Counted from the stretch's first letter, positions 18,042-27,158 are shown. The stretch: DNA of 64,000 nucleotides from Phycisphaerales bacterium (GCA_020847545.1 JADLBV010000004.1:1-64000), one strand, 5' to 3'. The notes: a model not told the origin generated them from the letters alone. A program made the numbers and translations.

Positions 18042-19037
18042 TCAAAACCATCGCTTTTTGCGGAACAAATAGAGCATGATCGTCATCGCGATGATCATCA
18101 CGACCACCACCGCCCAAAACGCCAGCGGCGAATGCAATCCGGGAATCGACTCGAAATTCATTCCAAAAAAGCTCGTCACCACCGTAATGGGCAGCGCCAC
18201 CACGCTGATGATCGTCAGCGTCTTCATGATCTGGTTCAGGTGGTTGCTGATGCTCGACAGGTAAATGTCGCGCGCCCCCATGATCAGATCGCGGTACAGC
18301 TCCACCATTTCCACCACGCGGATCAGGTGATCCTGCACATCCCGCAGATACATCCGCGTTGATTCGCGGATGAACGGAACCTCGCCGCGCGTCAGTTGGG
18401 CGATCACCTCGCGCTGCGGGCCGACGATCCGCCGAAGGTTCAACAGCTCCCGTTTCTTGCTGGAGATCGCATGAAGCACCTGCGTCGTCGGGTTGGCCAT
18501 CGCCTCCTCTTCCAAATCGTCAATCGACTCCTGCAAATACTCCAGAATCGGCTCGTAATAATCGACCAGGTGGTCCAGAATGTTGTACAGCAACATGTCG
18601 ATGCCGGCGTCCAGCACTACCCGCGCGTCGGCCGATGCCTTCTGGGCCAGTTCATCGAGATTTTTCATCTCATCATCATGGATCGTCACCAGGTATCGGC
18701 CTGACATGAACAGGTCCATCTCGATCGTCTGGATGCGCTTGCGATGCTCCTTCACATCCGGCCCATGCACCACCATGTAAAAATAACCCTGATGGTTGGC
18801 ATCCCCCAGGTGGTCGTAGCTTTCAATCTTGGGGCGCTGGCTGTATTTGATGCTGTCTTCGATCGCCAGCGGGTGAAAGTTGAACACCCCGTCCAGCAGC
18901 GAATATTCCTGTTCGGTGGGGTGTTGCATGTCCAGCCACAACAGCGCATTGGGATCGCGCAACGCGGCCCGCAAATTCTCCGCCGATGCGTCCGTGGAAG
19001 TCCTGCCGTCGCCGAATTTGATGAACGCCCGAACCAT
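18042..19037 (-). CDS. corA: Magnesium/cobalt transporter CorA
   Basis: Pentameric inner-membrane Mg2+/Co2+ channel. The 331-residue protein has a large cytoplasmic N-terminal domain with a long helix (about 150-260). Two C-terminal helices are joined by the selectivity motif GMN (FFGMNFESIP, about 290). The end FRKKRWF is typical. The region between helices carries the acidic HSPLAF instead of the usual MPE-containing loop, which is a common variant. It follows the tRNA-Cys gene in the opposite direction. Confidence 0.93.
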   Translation of the reverse strand: MVRAFIKFGDGRTSTDASAENLRAALRDPNALLWLDMQHPTEQEYSLLDGVFNFHPLAIEDSIKYSQRPKIESYDHLGDANHQGYFYMVVHGPDVKEHRKRIQTIEMDLFMSGRYLVTIHDDEMKNLDELAQKASADARVVLDAGIDMLLYNILDHLVDYYEPILEYLQESIDDLEEEAMANPTTQVLHAISSKKRELLNLRRIVGPQREVIAQLTRGEVPFIRESTRMYLRDVQDHLIRVVEMVELYRDLIMGARDIYLSSISNHLNQIMKTLTIISVVALPITVVTSFFGMNFESIPGLHSPLAFWAVVVVMIIAMTIMLYLFRKKRWF

Positions 19038-19108
19038 GTTGTGTTACTTTATCAGCGGGTCGCCGATCACAACAGGACTCGGCAGATGTCGGATGCTATG
19101 ATCGATCC

Positions 19109-20491
19109 ATGCTCGACAAACTCCTCCAAACCATTGATCAAGGCCAAAACCAATCCATCGAGGGATTGAAGCAGTTTTTGCGCCTCCCCAGCGTCAGCAC
19201 GGATGCCCGATATGCGGCCGACGTTGTTGGTTGCGCCAATTGGCTGGCCGACACGATCCGCAAGATGGGTTTGGATGCGCAAGTCCACCCCTCCGCCGGC
19301 CACCCCGTCGTGGTCGCCTGCAATGACCACAAACCCGGCCGACCCACCATCCTGTTTTATGGCCATTACGATGTGCAACCGCCCGATCCGCTCGATCAAT
19401 GGATCACGCCGCCGTTTGAACCGACGATCCGCGACGGCGCGATCTACGCCCGCGGCGCTGCCGACGACAAGGGACAGGTCTGGGCGCATCTTCAGGCGAT
19501 CCGCACCTGGCAGGAAAATGGCGGCCTGCCGGTCAATCTCACCATGTTGATCGAAGGTGAGGAGGAGATCGGCAGCGCCAGTCTTCCGGCCTTCATCAAA
19601 TCTCACCGCGAATTGCTCGCCGCCGATGTGGCCCTCGCCAGCGACACCCACCAATACGCCCGCGGTCTGCCGGCCATTTCGTATGCCCTGCGCGGCATCG
19701 TCTTTATGGAAATCACCCTCACCGGCCCATCCCATGACCTGCACAGCGGCATCTATGGTGGGTCGGTTCCCAATGTCGCCAATGTGATGACCGAACTGTT
19801 GTCCACATTGCATGATGAGCATGGCCGGGTCGCCATCGACGGGTTTTATGACGATGTGCTTCCATTGACCGATACCGAACGACAAATGTGGAAGAAGCTG
19901 CCGTTTGATGAGTCCCATTTCGCGGCCGGGCTGGGTTTGTCACCCGCCCAACTCACCGGCGAAACCGGCTTCACCGCCCTCGAACGCCAATGGGCCAGGC
20001 CCACCTGCGATATCAATGGAATAACCAGCGGCTATCAAGGCCCCGGCGCCAAGACCATCATCCCCGCCACCGCCACCGCCAAAATCTCCATGCGGCTGGT
20101 TCCAAACCAGGACCCCGCGAAAATCGCCCAACTGGCGGAACAAACCTTGCGCAAACGCTGCCCCGACACCGTCAAAATACAAATTAGTGGAGTGACCCAT
20201 TCCCCGCCGATTCTGGTCCCCCATGAAGGCGCTCCCATCCGTGCGGCCATCGATGCGATGAAAACCGGATTCAAAGCCACCCCAACCCTGATCCGTTGCG
20301 GCGGCACCTTGCATGTCGTCCCCATGATCAAATCCCTGCTGGGCATTGATACACTGCTGGTTGGTTTTGGTCTGCCGGATGATCGGGTTCATTCACCCAA
20401 TGAAAAATTTGATCTTGAAGCACTCCATTGCGGCACACGAACGGCGACGGCGCTGTATCAGAATCTTGCCGGGGTCGATTCATTCAAGTGA
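19109..20491 (+). CDS. M20-family metallopeptidase (dipeptidase)
   Basis: Zinc-dependent di- or aminoacyl-peptidase, probably cytoplasmic. The 460-residue protein carries the M20 metal ligands in ILFYGHYDVQPPDP (His, Asp), the bridging Asp in GAADDKGQ, the general-base EGEEEIGS, an Asp in ASDTHQ, and the last His in DDRVHSPNEKFDLE. The dimerisation domain (about 195-370) is inserted between them. The closest family type is the dipeptidase group of carnosinase-like and DapE-related enzymes. The start is ATG 19109. The 3' end overlaps the convergent SDR gene by 8 bases. Confidence 0.9.
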   Translation: MLDKLLQTIDQGQNQSIEGLKQFLRLPSVSTDARYAADVVGCANWLADTIRKMGLDAQVHPSAGHPVVVACNDHKPGRPTILFYGHYDVQPPDPLDQWITPPFEPTIRDGAIYARGAADDKGQVWAHLQAIRTWQENGGLPVNLTMLIEGEEEIGSASLPAFIKSHRELLAADVALASDTHQYARGLPAISYALRGIVFMEITLTGPSHDLHSGIYGGSVPNVANVMTELLSTLHDEHGRVAIDGFYDDVLPLTDTERQMWKKLPFDESHFAAGLGLSPAQLTGETGFTALERQWARPTCDINGITSGYQGPGAKTIIPATATAKISMRLVPNQDPAKIAQLAEQTLRKRCPDTVKIQISGVTHSPPILVPHEGAPIRAAIDAMKTGFKATPTLIRCGGTLHVVPMIKSLLGIDTLLVGFGLPDDRVHSPNEKFDLEALHCGTRTATALYQNLAGVDSFK

Positions 20492-21218
20492 TCGACCTGC
20501 CCCCATCCAGCCGGATGATCTGGCCGGTGATGTATGAGCCGCCAGTCACCAGAAAATGAACCAATTCCGCGACATCCTCCGGCGTGCCGGGGCGTGCCAG
20601 CGGGACACGCTGTAGATATTTTTCACGTTCTTGCTGGGGATAATCATCAGGCCATTGAACCACACCGGGCGCGATCCCATTGACGGTCACTTGTGGCGCC
20701 AGTTCCCGCGCCAAACCGAGGGTTAAATTCCCCAAGGCCGCCTTTGAAGCGCAATAGGCCAGAAATTGCGGCCAGGGACGCTCGGCCAGCAGGTCGATCA
20801 TGTTCACCACATGGCCATGACTTTTTCGCAGCAATTTTTCAAATGTCTGACAGAGCAGCAGGGGCGTCTGAACATGAACCCGCATGAGTTGTTCTACCAA
20901 TTCCACACGGGTTTCGCTCAGTCGGGCGGGTTTGTAGATCGAGGCGTTGTTCACCAGCACATCCAGCCGTCCGAAGTGTTGGCGGATCGATTTGGAGAGG
21001 GTTTGGGCCGCCTGTTGGGGGGCGTTGAAATCAACCTGAATCGCCAAAGCCGTGCGACCAATACGGGATATTTTTTTTTGCAGCGACGTGGCCTCTTTGC
21101 GGCTGTGCATGTAAGTGAAGGCCACATCATAACCTGCGCTCGCAAGCCGCCAGGTGATGGCACGGCCCACGCGGATCGCGCCACCGGTGATTAAAGCAAC
21201 GGGTTGGGTTTTTGCCAT
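20484..21218 (-). CDS. Short-chain dehydrogenase, pteridine reductase-like
   Basis: NADP(H)-dependent oxidoreductase of 244 residues. Cofactor motif is TGGAIRVGRAI at the N-terminus, NNAS at about 90, and catalytic YCASK (Tyr-x3-Lys). The N-terminal TGGAxRxGRAI and the NNASIYKPARL string resemble FolM/PTR1-type pteridine reductases more than FabG, so a role in tetrahydropterin or folate metabolism is possible. The open frame extends 94 codons upstream, but conserved sequence begins at ATG 21218, so that start is chosen. Confidence 0.8.
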   Translation of the reverse strand: MAKTQPVALITGGAIRVGRAITWRLASAGYDVAFTYMHSRKEATSLQKKISRIGRTALAIQVDFNAPQQAAQTLSKSIRQHFGRLDVLVNNASIYKPARLSETRVELVEQLMRVHVQTPLLLCQTFEKLLRKSHGHVVNMIDLLAERPWPQFLAYCASKAALGNLTLGLARELAPQVTVNGIAPGVVQWPDDYPQQEREKYLQRVPLARPGTPEDVAELVHFLVTGGSYITGQIIRLDGGRSIT

Positions 21219-21248
21219 GTGGGGAGCATAACATGATATGATCGATTT

Positions 21249-21629
21249 GTGCCGTATCCGGTGAGTCAGGAACGTTTTGGGGAGTTGGTCGAGGAGGCGT
21301 TGGCCGAACTGCCGGAGGAATTTGCGCGATTTCTTGAGGAGGTTCCCATCGAGGTGCGTGATCGCCCATCGGCTGGTCAGCTTCGACAGTTGGGGATGGG
21401 TCGAAATGAATTGCTGCTGGGTTTGTATCAAGGTCGGCCGCGAACCAAACGAAGCGTCGAGGATTCGGGTCAGATGCCGGATGTCATCTATCTCTATCAA
21501 AAACCCATAGAATCGGTCAGCCGTTCAGAAAAGGAGTTGATCGACCAGGTTCGCACAACCGTTTTGCACGAGATCGGGCATCATTTTGGAATGGATGAGG
21601 AGGATTTGGACAAACTGGGCTACGGCTGA
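21249..21629 (+). CDS. Minimal zincin-like metallopeptidase (DUF1025 family)
   Basis: 126-residue putative zinc protease of the small zincin-like family (PF06262 type). It shows the active-site HEIGHHFGMDEEDL (HExxH plus downstream acidic residues) near the C-terminus and the conserved N-terminal FGELVEEALAELPEEF. The start is GTG 21249. It lies just before the membrane-fusion gene cluster, in the same direction but 145 bases away, so it may or may not belong to that transcription unit. Substrate unknown. Confidence 0.8.
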   Translation: MPYPVSQERFGELVEEALAELPEEFARFLEEVPIEVRDRPSAGQLRQLGMGRNELLLGLYQGRPRTKRSVEDSGQMPDVIYLYQKPIESVSRSEKELIDQVRTTVLHEIGHHFGMDEEDLDKLGYG

Positions 21630-21774
21630 GCCCGCTGGTAAAGATTTTGGCCTTGAGGTGACGATTTTCTTTAATTGGACGATCCTCAGGCTTGACCGGG
21701 CGTATGTCCGATTGATACTTCGGGGGTTAGAATGCGTAAGCGCCGGGGGCGGGCGGATGTCTGGAGATTCTGGA

Positions 21775-22641
21775 ATGATTCCTTGGAAGAGACAGTTGGG
21801 TTGTGTGGTGTTGTCGGCGGGTTTGCTGGCTGGCGGTTTGGCGTGGGGTGAAGATGCTCCATCAGCATCCGACCAGACTGTTCCGGCCGTGAGCAAGCCG
21901 TCGCAGAAGCGGGAATTGACGCTGACAATCCGCGGGACCATCAGCCAAGTGCCTGTCAAAGAAGGAGATACGGTCAAACAGGGGCAGCTTTTGCTGGCCG
22001 AGGATGATCGGGTGGAGCAAAAGGAATTGGAGCGATTGCAATTGGAGGCGCAGTCGCAGATTGCGATCAAGGCGGCCGAGGCCGAATTGAAGGTGAAGCA
22101 GGCGGAATTGGCCAATTACGAGGAGATGTTCAAGAATCACGCTTCCAACGAGATCGAGTTGCGCAAGGCGCAGGCGGAGGCGGAAGTGGCGTTGTTGCAG
22201 GTGGAGAAGGCCAAGCAGGACTCGGAAATCAGGACAAAAGAGGCCGAGAAACAGGCGGCGGTGTTGGAACTGATGCGTCGAACCAGCCCGATTGATGGGG
22301 TGATCGCCAAGCTGGATGTGGGTGTGGGTGAGGTGGTGGACCCGACCAAGCCGGTCTGCACGGTGGTGCAGAACAATCCATTGTGGGTGGAGGCGTATGT
22401 GCCGGTTGGCGTGGCGGCGCAGTTGAAGGTGGGGCAGAAGATGCAGGTGAGGTATCCGGAACAGGAGCAATGGCAGGCGGGAGAGGTGAACTTTCTCTCG
22501 CCGGTGGCGGATGAACGAAGCGGGATGCGACTGATTCGGTTGCAATTGCCCAATCCGGAGCTGCGCGAATCCGGTTTGAACATGCTGTTGAAATTGCCGG
22601 AGCAGCGGGTGGCACAGGCTGGGGATGCTGCTTCGCATTAA
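21775..22641 (+). CDS. HlyD-type periplasmic membrane-fusion protein
   Basis: Secreted adaptor of an efflux or export system. From ATG 21775 (ribosome binding site ggag eight bases upstream) the 288-residue protein has a signal peptide ending near AWGED. A first lipoyl half follows (VPVKEGDTVKQGQLLLAEDD), then a coiled-coil hairpin (about 75-165, rich in Glu, Ala, Gln and Lys), the second lipoyl half (RTSPIDGVIAKLDVGVGEVVDP) and a beta-barrel. Upstream in-frame codons to 21586 overlap the zincin gene and lack conservation. It is 29 bases before the GAF-HlyD gene, so the two are co-transcribed. No RND pump or outer-membrane channel is present in the window. Confidence 0.85.
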   Translation: MIPWKRQLGCVVLSAGLLAGGLAWGEDAPSASDQTVPAVSKPSQKRELTLTIRGTISQVPVKEGDTVKQGQLLLAEDDRVEQKELERLQLEAQSQIAIKAAEAELKVKQAELANYEEMFKNHASNEIELRKAQAEAEVALLQVEKAKQDSEIRTKEAEKQAAVLELMRRTSPIDGVIAKLDVGVGEVVDPTKPVCTVVQNNPLWVEAYVPVGVAAQLKVGQKMQVRYPEQEQWQAGEVNFLSPVADERSGMRLIRLQLPNPELRESGLNMLLKLPEQRVAQAGDAASH

Positions 22642-22670
22642 GTTTTGTCGGATTTGAAAAGGTAAAAGCG

Positions 22671-24584
22671 ATGTCATCAGGAATCGTTGAATCATCACAG
22701 GGATCGGGGGCGGATACGCCGGCGGCGTCCGGGCCGGCGCGATCGAAGCTGGTGCAGCGGCTGCTGGCGGCGTCGGAAAATCTGCCATCGTTCATGAACG
22801 ATCTGCTGACGACGCAGGCGGTCTCTGTGGCGGGGACGGAGGCGGCGGCGTTTTTGATCGAACGTCAGCAGGAGGCGGCGGCGGAGTTTAATTTGAGGCC
22901 GATCGCGCATATTCGGCCGGACAATTCGAGTCAGGAGGCCCGGCAGGCGGCGATCAATGCGTTTGTGGACATCATCCGGCCGTGCGTGATTCAAGGGAAA
23001 GATGGGGCGATTGAAGTCGGCCCGACACCCGATGCCGGGGAAATTCAGTATTGTCTGGTGACGCTGTTGCGCAGCGAGGGGCAGATCGTGGCGGTGTCGG
23101 CGGTGATCACGCGCTGCCGGGACTTGGAGCGGGCCAAGCAGCGGTTGATGTCGATGCAGTTGGTGGCGGGGTATTTTGAGCTGTATTCGCTTCGGCGCAG
23201 CAGCGAGCAGTCGCGGTTTATCGCACAAAGCCATCAGCAGGTGTTGCAACTGGCCGGCGCGGTGGCGACGGCGGAGGGGTTTGAGGGGGCGTCGATGAAC
23301 CTGTGCAACGAGCTGGCCCAGCGCAGCGGCGCGGCACGGGTGGCGATTGGATGGATTAACGGGACGCGGATCAGGCTCAAGGCGCTGTCTCATACGGAAA
23401 AGTTCGACAAAAAGCAGGAACTGGTGGTGGCTCTGGAACGCGCGATGGAGGAGTGCGTGGATCAGGAGCAGCCGGTGCAGTTTGATCCCAAGGGAGAGAC
23501 TTCATCCCCCAATGTGTCGCGCGCGGCCCGCGAATTGTCGCAATCGCAGGGTGGGAACATCGTGCTGACGCTGCCATTGCGGCGGCGGGCGGAGGTGGTG
23601 GGGGCGGTGACGCTGGAATTTTCATCGGAACGGCAACTGAGCGAACACGCGGCCGGCGGGCTGGCGGTGGCGGCGGATCTGCTCGCTCCCCAGTTGTATG
23701 ACCGGTTTCAAAATGACCGCTGGCTGATCACCAAGACGGGGGTGAGCATCCGGGAGACCGCCAAGCTGGCGGTGGGCCCCAAGCACATGCTGGCGAAGTT
23801 GATCATCGTGCTGGTGATCGCGGCGGGGTTGTTCGTGACGTTTTATCGCCCGATGTATCGCGTGGATGCGGCGTTCAAGTTTGTGCCGGTGCAGCGGCAG
23901 TCGATCTCGGCGCCGTTTGAGGGGAGGGTGCAGGAGGCGTATGTCCGGCCGGGGCAGGCGGTGAAGGCGGGCGAGTTGATGCTGAAGATGGACACCTCCG
24001 ACCTGGAGATAAAGCTTTCGGAGGCGATGAGCAAGGGGCAGCAACTGGCCAAGGAGGCGGATAAATATCGGGGCGAGGACAAGATCGCCGAAATGCGCAT
24101 CGCGATGGAGGAGAAGGCGCAGGTTGAGGCGCAGGTGCGGTTGATTCAGCTTCAGATTCAGCGGGCGAGCATCGTGGCGCCGATTGACGGTGAGGTGATC
24201 GCGGGGGATTGGCAGCATAAAAAGGGCGCGCCGTTGAAGCAGGGGGATGAGGTTTTTCAGGTGGCCGATCCGCATCATCTGCGGGCGGAATTGACGGTGT
24301 CGGACCGTGATATTCAGGAGATGGGGGAGCATTTTGTCGGCAAACTGGCGACAACCGGCCAGCCGCAGGAAAAGTATGAGTTTGAGGTGTCGCGGATCGT
24401 GCCGCTGGGGCGGGCGGATGAGGGGAGCAATGTGTTTACGGTTTATGCGGACATGAAACAGACATCACCGACGTGGCTGCCGGGGATGGTGGGACAGGCG
24501 CGGATTGACATTGCCAAGCGGCCGTTGGTTTGGATTTGGACGCATCGGGTGGTGGAGTTTGTGCGGTTGAAATTCTGGGTGTAA
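22671..24584 (+). CDS. GAF-domain membrane protein fused to HlyD-type adaptor
   Basis: 637 residues in an uncommon order. A cytoplasmic N-terminal region (1-190) precedes a GAF domain (about 205-345: LCNELAQRSGAARVAIGWINGTRIRLKA split by loops, ending VVGAVTLEFSSERQLS). One transmembrane helix follows (about 370-392, LAKLIIVLVIAAGLFVTF). The periplasmic part has lipoyl and hairpin segments of a membrane-fusion protein (about 400-620: SAPFEGRVQEAYVRPGQAV, IVAPIDGEVIAGDW). The GAF domain implies ligand or redox sensing coupled to the export adaptor. It follows the stand-alone adaptor and precedes the PqqD-M50 gene, separated by a repeat-filled 236-base gap. Confidence 0.85.
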   Translation: MSSGIVESSQGSGADTPAASGPARSKLVQRLLAASENLPSFMNDLLTTQAVSVAGTEAAAFLIERQQEAAAEFNLRPIAHIRPDNSSQEARQAAINAFVDIIRPCVIQGKDGAIEVGPTPDAGEIQYCLVTLLRSEGQIVAVSAVITRCRDLERAKQRLMSMQLVAGYFELYSLRRSSEQSRFIAQSHQQVLQLAGAVATAEGFEGASMNLCNELAQRSGAARVAIGWINGTRIRLKALSHTEKFDKKQELVVALERAMEECVDQEQPVQFDPKGETSSPNVSRAARELSQSQGGNIVLTLPLRRRAEVVGAVTLEFSSERQLSEHAAGGLAVAADLLAPQLYDRFQNDRWLITKTGVSIRETAKLAVGPKHMLAKLIIVLVIAAGLFVTFYRPMYRVDAAFKFVPVQRQSISAPFEGRVQEAYVRPGQAVKAGELMLKMDTSDLEIKLSEAMSKGQQLAKEADKYRGEDKIAEMRIAMEEKAQVEAQVRLIQLQIQRASIVAPIDGEVIAGDWQHKKGAPLKQGDEVFQVADPHHLRAELTVSDRDIQEMGEHFVGKLATTGQPQEKYEFEVSRIVPLGRADEGSNVFTVYADMKQTSPTWLPGMVGQARIDIAKRPLVWIWTHRVVEFVRLKFWV

Positions 24585-24637
24585 CGGAGTGAATTCATGA
24601 TCCTGTTTATTTCCACCATGATTGGCGGTGTGAAATG

Positions 24638-24722
24638 CGGTGGGGATGAACCCCACCCTACAAAGACCGTACTTGGGTGATGGTTCGTGATGGATGTTGT
24701 AGGGTGGGGTTCATCCCCACCG
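24638..24722. repeat. Palindromic repeat with perfect 26-bp arms
   Basis: Arms at 24638-24663 and 24697-24722 (core gtagggtggggttcatcccc) are perfect inverted copies around a 33-base centre. It lies between the GAF-HlyD and M50 genes, looks like a dispersed REP-like element, and could act as a terminator or mRNA stabiliser. Confidence 0.8.
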
Positions 24723-24762
24723 ATTTTTGGGGGTTCGAAATACGGGGGATGAAAGAATCGAA

Positions 24763-24808
24763 GAACCCTCTCCCCTGCCCCTCTCCCTGAGTACATGGAG
24801 AGGGAGAA
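24763..24808 (+). repeat. 46-bp hairpin repeat, copy 1, at the ribosome binding site of the M50 gene
   Basis: Contains the inverted pair ctctcc and ggagag. Its right arm ggagagggagaa lies 12 bases before GTG 24821 and supplies the only Shine-Dalgarno-like sequence. It differs at one base from copy 2 at 27106-27151. Confidence 0.75.
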
Positions 24809-24820
24809 GAGAAATAGAAC

Positions 24821-27004
24821 GTGACGTTGCAGCTTCGACCTACATTTTCGGAATCCTGGTATCGGGTGGCGGAACTGCGCGCCAAATTGCGGAGCAGCGC
24901 GCATATATTTCGCCAGTTTTATCGCGGCGAACGATGGTATGTCGTCCGCGACCCGGCGGGGAATCAGTTTCATCGGCTCAGCGACGCGGCCTATCGGTTT
25001 GTGGGGTTGCTGGATGGCAAGCGGACGGTGGCCGAGGCGTGGGAGCTGGTCGGCGGACAGTTGGCGGATGATGCGCCGACGCAACCGGAGGTGATTCAGA
25101 TCCTCTCGCAGCTTTATTCGGCCAATCTGCTGGAGGCGGACATCTCTCCCGATGCCACCGTCTTGTTGCGGCGACACAAGCAACTGCAAAAAAAACAGAT
25201 GCAGGGCCGGCTGATGAACGTGCTGTTCCCACGCATTCCGCTGTGGGATCCGGACAAGTTTCTGAAGCGCTGGATGCCGGTGATGCGGCTTCTGCTCAGC
25301 AAGTTCGGCGCGATTTTATGGCTGGTGGTGGTGGCGGCCGGGTTGTTCATCCTGACCAGCAGGGGGTGGGACAAACTGTTCGCGGCCACCAGCGCGGCGA
25401 CCAATCCGAGCAACTGGTTTTTCCTGTGGGTCACGTTTGTCCTGATCAAGTTCATCCACGAATGCGGCCACGCCTTCGCCTGCCGGAGATTCGGCGGCGA
25501 GGTGCATGAGATGGGGATCATGTTCCTGGTCTTCGTCCCCACACCCTATGTGGACGCTTCCACCGCGTGGGCATTCGCCAGCAGGTGGCAGCGAATGTTT
25601 GTCGGGGCGGCCGGCATGATCTTTGAATTGTTCGTCGCCTCCATCATGGCGTTCGTCTGGGCGAACACCAACGAAACATCAATGTGGAATCAACTGGCCT
25701 TCAACGCCATGCTGATCGCCAGCGTCACCACGATCATCTTCAACGCCAACCCATTGCTGCGTTACGATGGTTATTACATGCTCTCGGACTGGCTGGAGAT
25801 TCCCAATCTTCAGCAGCGCAGCACCGAATACGCGATGGGTCTGATCAAACGCCACATCTTCCGCGTGAAAATGCAGCAGCCGCTGCCGCCGTTGGGGCAG
25901 CGGGCATGGATGCTGGTTTATGCGATCTGTTCGTCGATTTATCGTGTGTTTGTCGGGATCGCGATCATCCTGTTTGTGGCCTTCAAGGTTCCGGTGCTGG
26001 GGGTGCTGATGGCCATCGGCGGGGTCATCACCTGGCTGGTGATGCCAGTGGTGAAACTGGGGCGATATCTGATGCTGGAGCCGGAATTGCACCGCAAACG
26101 CGGGCGGGCGATCGCGTTCAGCAGCGCGGTGGCGGCGGCGATTGTGATTCTGATCGGGCTGATCCGCTTCCCGGTGCATTTCCGGACAGAAGGAGTGGCC
26201 GAGCCGCTGCGGCAGGAACGGCTGTATGCGATGACATCGGGGTTTGTCAGTCAGATCCCGGCACACGATGGGCAACTGGTTCACAAGGGTGATCCGATTC
26301 TGATCTGCCGAAATGATGAACTGTCGACCGAGGTCAAACAGCTTCAGCATGTGTTGTCGGCACTGGAGATTCGGCGGCAATCCAATGTGTCCGATCCGGC
26401 ACAACGGCAGATTGATGAGATTGAAATCGCGGCCAATCGCACAAAACTGGCCGATGCGCAGCGAAGGTTGGATGACCTGACAATTCGCGCTCCCATTGAC
26501 GGTCGGCTGGTGGCGCCGGGGTTGGAGGATTTGTCAGGGCGGTTTTTGCCCGAACGAACCGAAGTGGCGATGGTGGCGGCGATGGACCAGTTGGTGGTGC
26601 GGTCGGTGTTGCAGCAGGCCGATGCGGAACTGGCGACGATGGTTCCCAAGGATCAGTTGCGACCGGAGGTGCGGCTGGCCGGCGCCAGCGATCAGGTGCT
26701 ACATGCGGTCAAGGTGGAGCTGATTCAGGGGGCGCAACAGGAGGTGGCCCACCCATCGGCGACATGGGCGGGGGGTGGAGAGGTGGCGGCCGATCCGCGC
26801 GATGAACGGCAGATGCGCACGCTGGTGCCGCAGTTTGAAGTGAGGGTGACGTTGGACAATGCGGGTGAGGTTTTTCATCCTGGACAGATGGCGGTGATTC
26901 GGTTCCGGCCATTCAGTCGGCCGTTGATTTGGCAGTGGACGAATAGTTTTTTGCGGTTGATTCAGACGGAGAGTATGCGGCAGCCGACGGGAATGACCCC
27001 GTGA
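24821..27004 (+). CDS. PqqD-like/M50 zinc protease/HlyD fusion membrane protein
   Basis: 727 residues in three parts. Residues 25-115 resemble PqqD (RiPP recognition element fold): WYVVRDPAGNQFHRLSDAA followed by LDGKRTVAEAWELV and ILSQLYSANLL. Next is a multi-helix M50 (site-2-protease-like) domain with HECGH (zinc ligands His213 and His217, Glu214 catalytic) and the third-ligand motif NPLLRYDGYYML near 310. A final helix (about 425-445) leads to a periplasmic HlyD-type part (VSQIPAHDGQLVHKGDPIL, coiled coil, DDLTIRAPIDGRLVAPGL). The architecture recalls YydH-type peptide zinc metalloproteases. I infer it binds, cuts or exports a peptide; no precursor is obvious. Confidence 0.85.
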   Translation: MTLQLRPTFSESWYRVAELRAKLRSSAHIFRQFYRGERWYVVRDPAGNQFHRLSDAAYRFVGLLDGKRTVAEAWELVGGQLADDAPTQPEVIQILSQLYSANLLEADISPDATVLLRRHKQLQKKQMQGRLMNVLFPRIPLWDPDKFLKRWMPVMRLLLSKFGAILWLVVVAAGLFILTSRGWDKLFAATSAATNPSNWFFLWVTFVLIKFIHECGHAFACRRFGGEVHEMGIMFLVFVPTPYVDASTAWAFASRWQRMFVGAAGMIFELFVASIMAFVWANTNETSMWNQLAFNAMLIASVTTIIFNANPLLRYDGYYMLSDWLEIPNLQQRSTEYAMGLIKRHIFRVKMQQPLPPLGQRAWMLVYAICSSIYRVFVGIAIILFVAFKVPVLGVLMAIGGVITWLVMPVVKLGRYLMLEPELHRKRGRAIAFSSAVAAAIVILIGLIRFPVHFRTEGVAEPLRQERLYAMTSGFVSQIPAHDGQLVHKGDPILICRNDELSTEVKQLQHVLSALEIRRQSNVSDPAQRQIDEIEIAANRTKLADAQRRLDDLTIRAPIDGRLVAPGLEDLSGRFLPERTEVAMVAAMDQLVVRSVLQQADAELATMVPKDQLRPEVRLAGASDQVLHAVKVELIQGAQQEVAHPSATWAGGGEVAADPRDERQMRTLVPQFEVRVTLDNAGEVFHPGQMAVIRFRPFSRPLIWQWTNSFLRLIQTESMRQPTGMTP

Positions 27005-27007
27005 GGT

Positions 27008-27097
27008 TGATTTTTGATTTTTGATTTGCGATTTTCGAATGAAAGACAAATTTCCCGCCTCATCAATCAAAAATCGGCAATCAAAAATCAAAAATTA
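27008..27097. repeat. AT-rich imperfect inverted repeat
   Basis: Left arm 27008-27035 and right arm 27069-27097, built from tttttgat and atcaaaaa units, pair with few mismatches. It sits between the M50 and SecA-like genes. A dispersed-repeat or terminator role is possible. Confidence 0.6.
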
Positions 27098-27105
27098 ACA
27101 ATACA

Positions 27106-27151
27106 GAACCCTCTCCCCTGCCCCTCTCCCTGAGTACAGGGAGAGGGAGAA
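27106..27151 (+). repeat. 46-bp hairpin repeat, copy 2, at the ribosome binding site of the SecA-like gene
   Basis: A perfect 10-bp stem (ccctctccct and agggagaggg) surrounds the loop gagtac. Its right arm ends 7 bases before ATG 27159 and contains the Shine-Dalgarno. One base differs from copy 1. Confidence 0.75.
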
Positions 27152-27158
27152 AAAGTGA

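Noticed and set aside
17487-18117. Minus-strand frames over the tRNA-Leu and tRNA-Cys genes
   Set aside because: They contain translations of tRNA sequence (for example ELADALDSGSS and GFEPTNNGFAIRPLSPLG), well-known false annotations.
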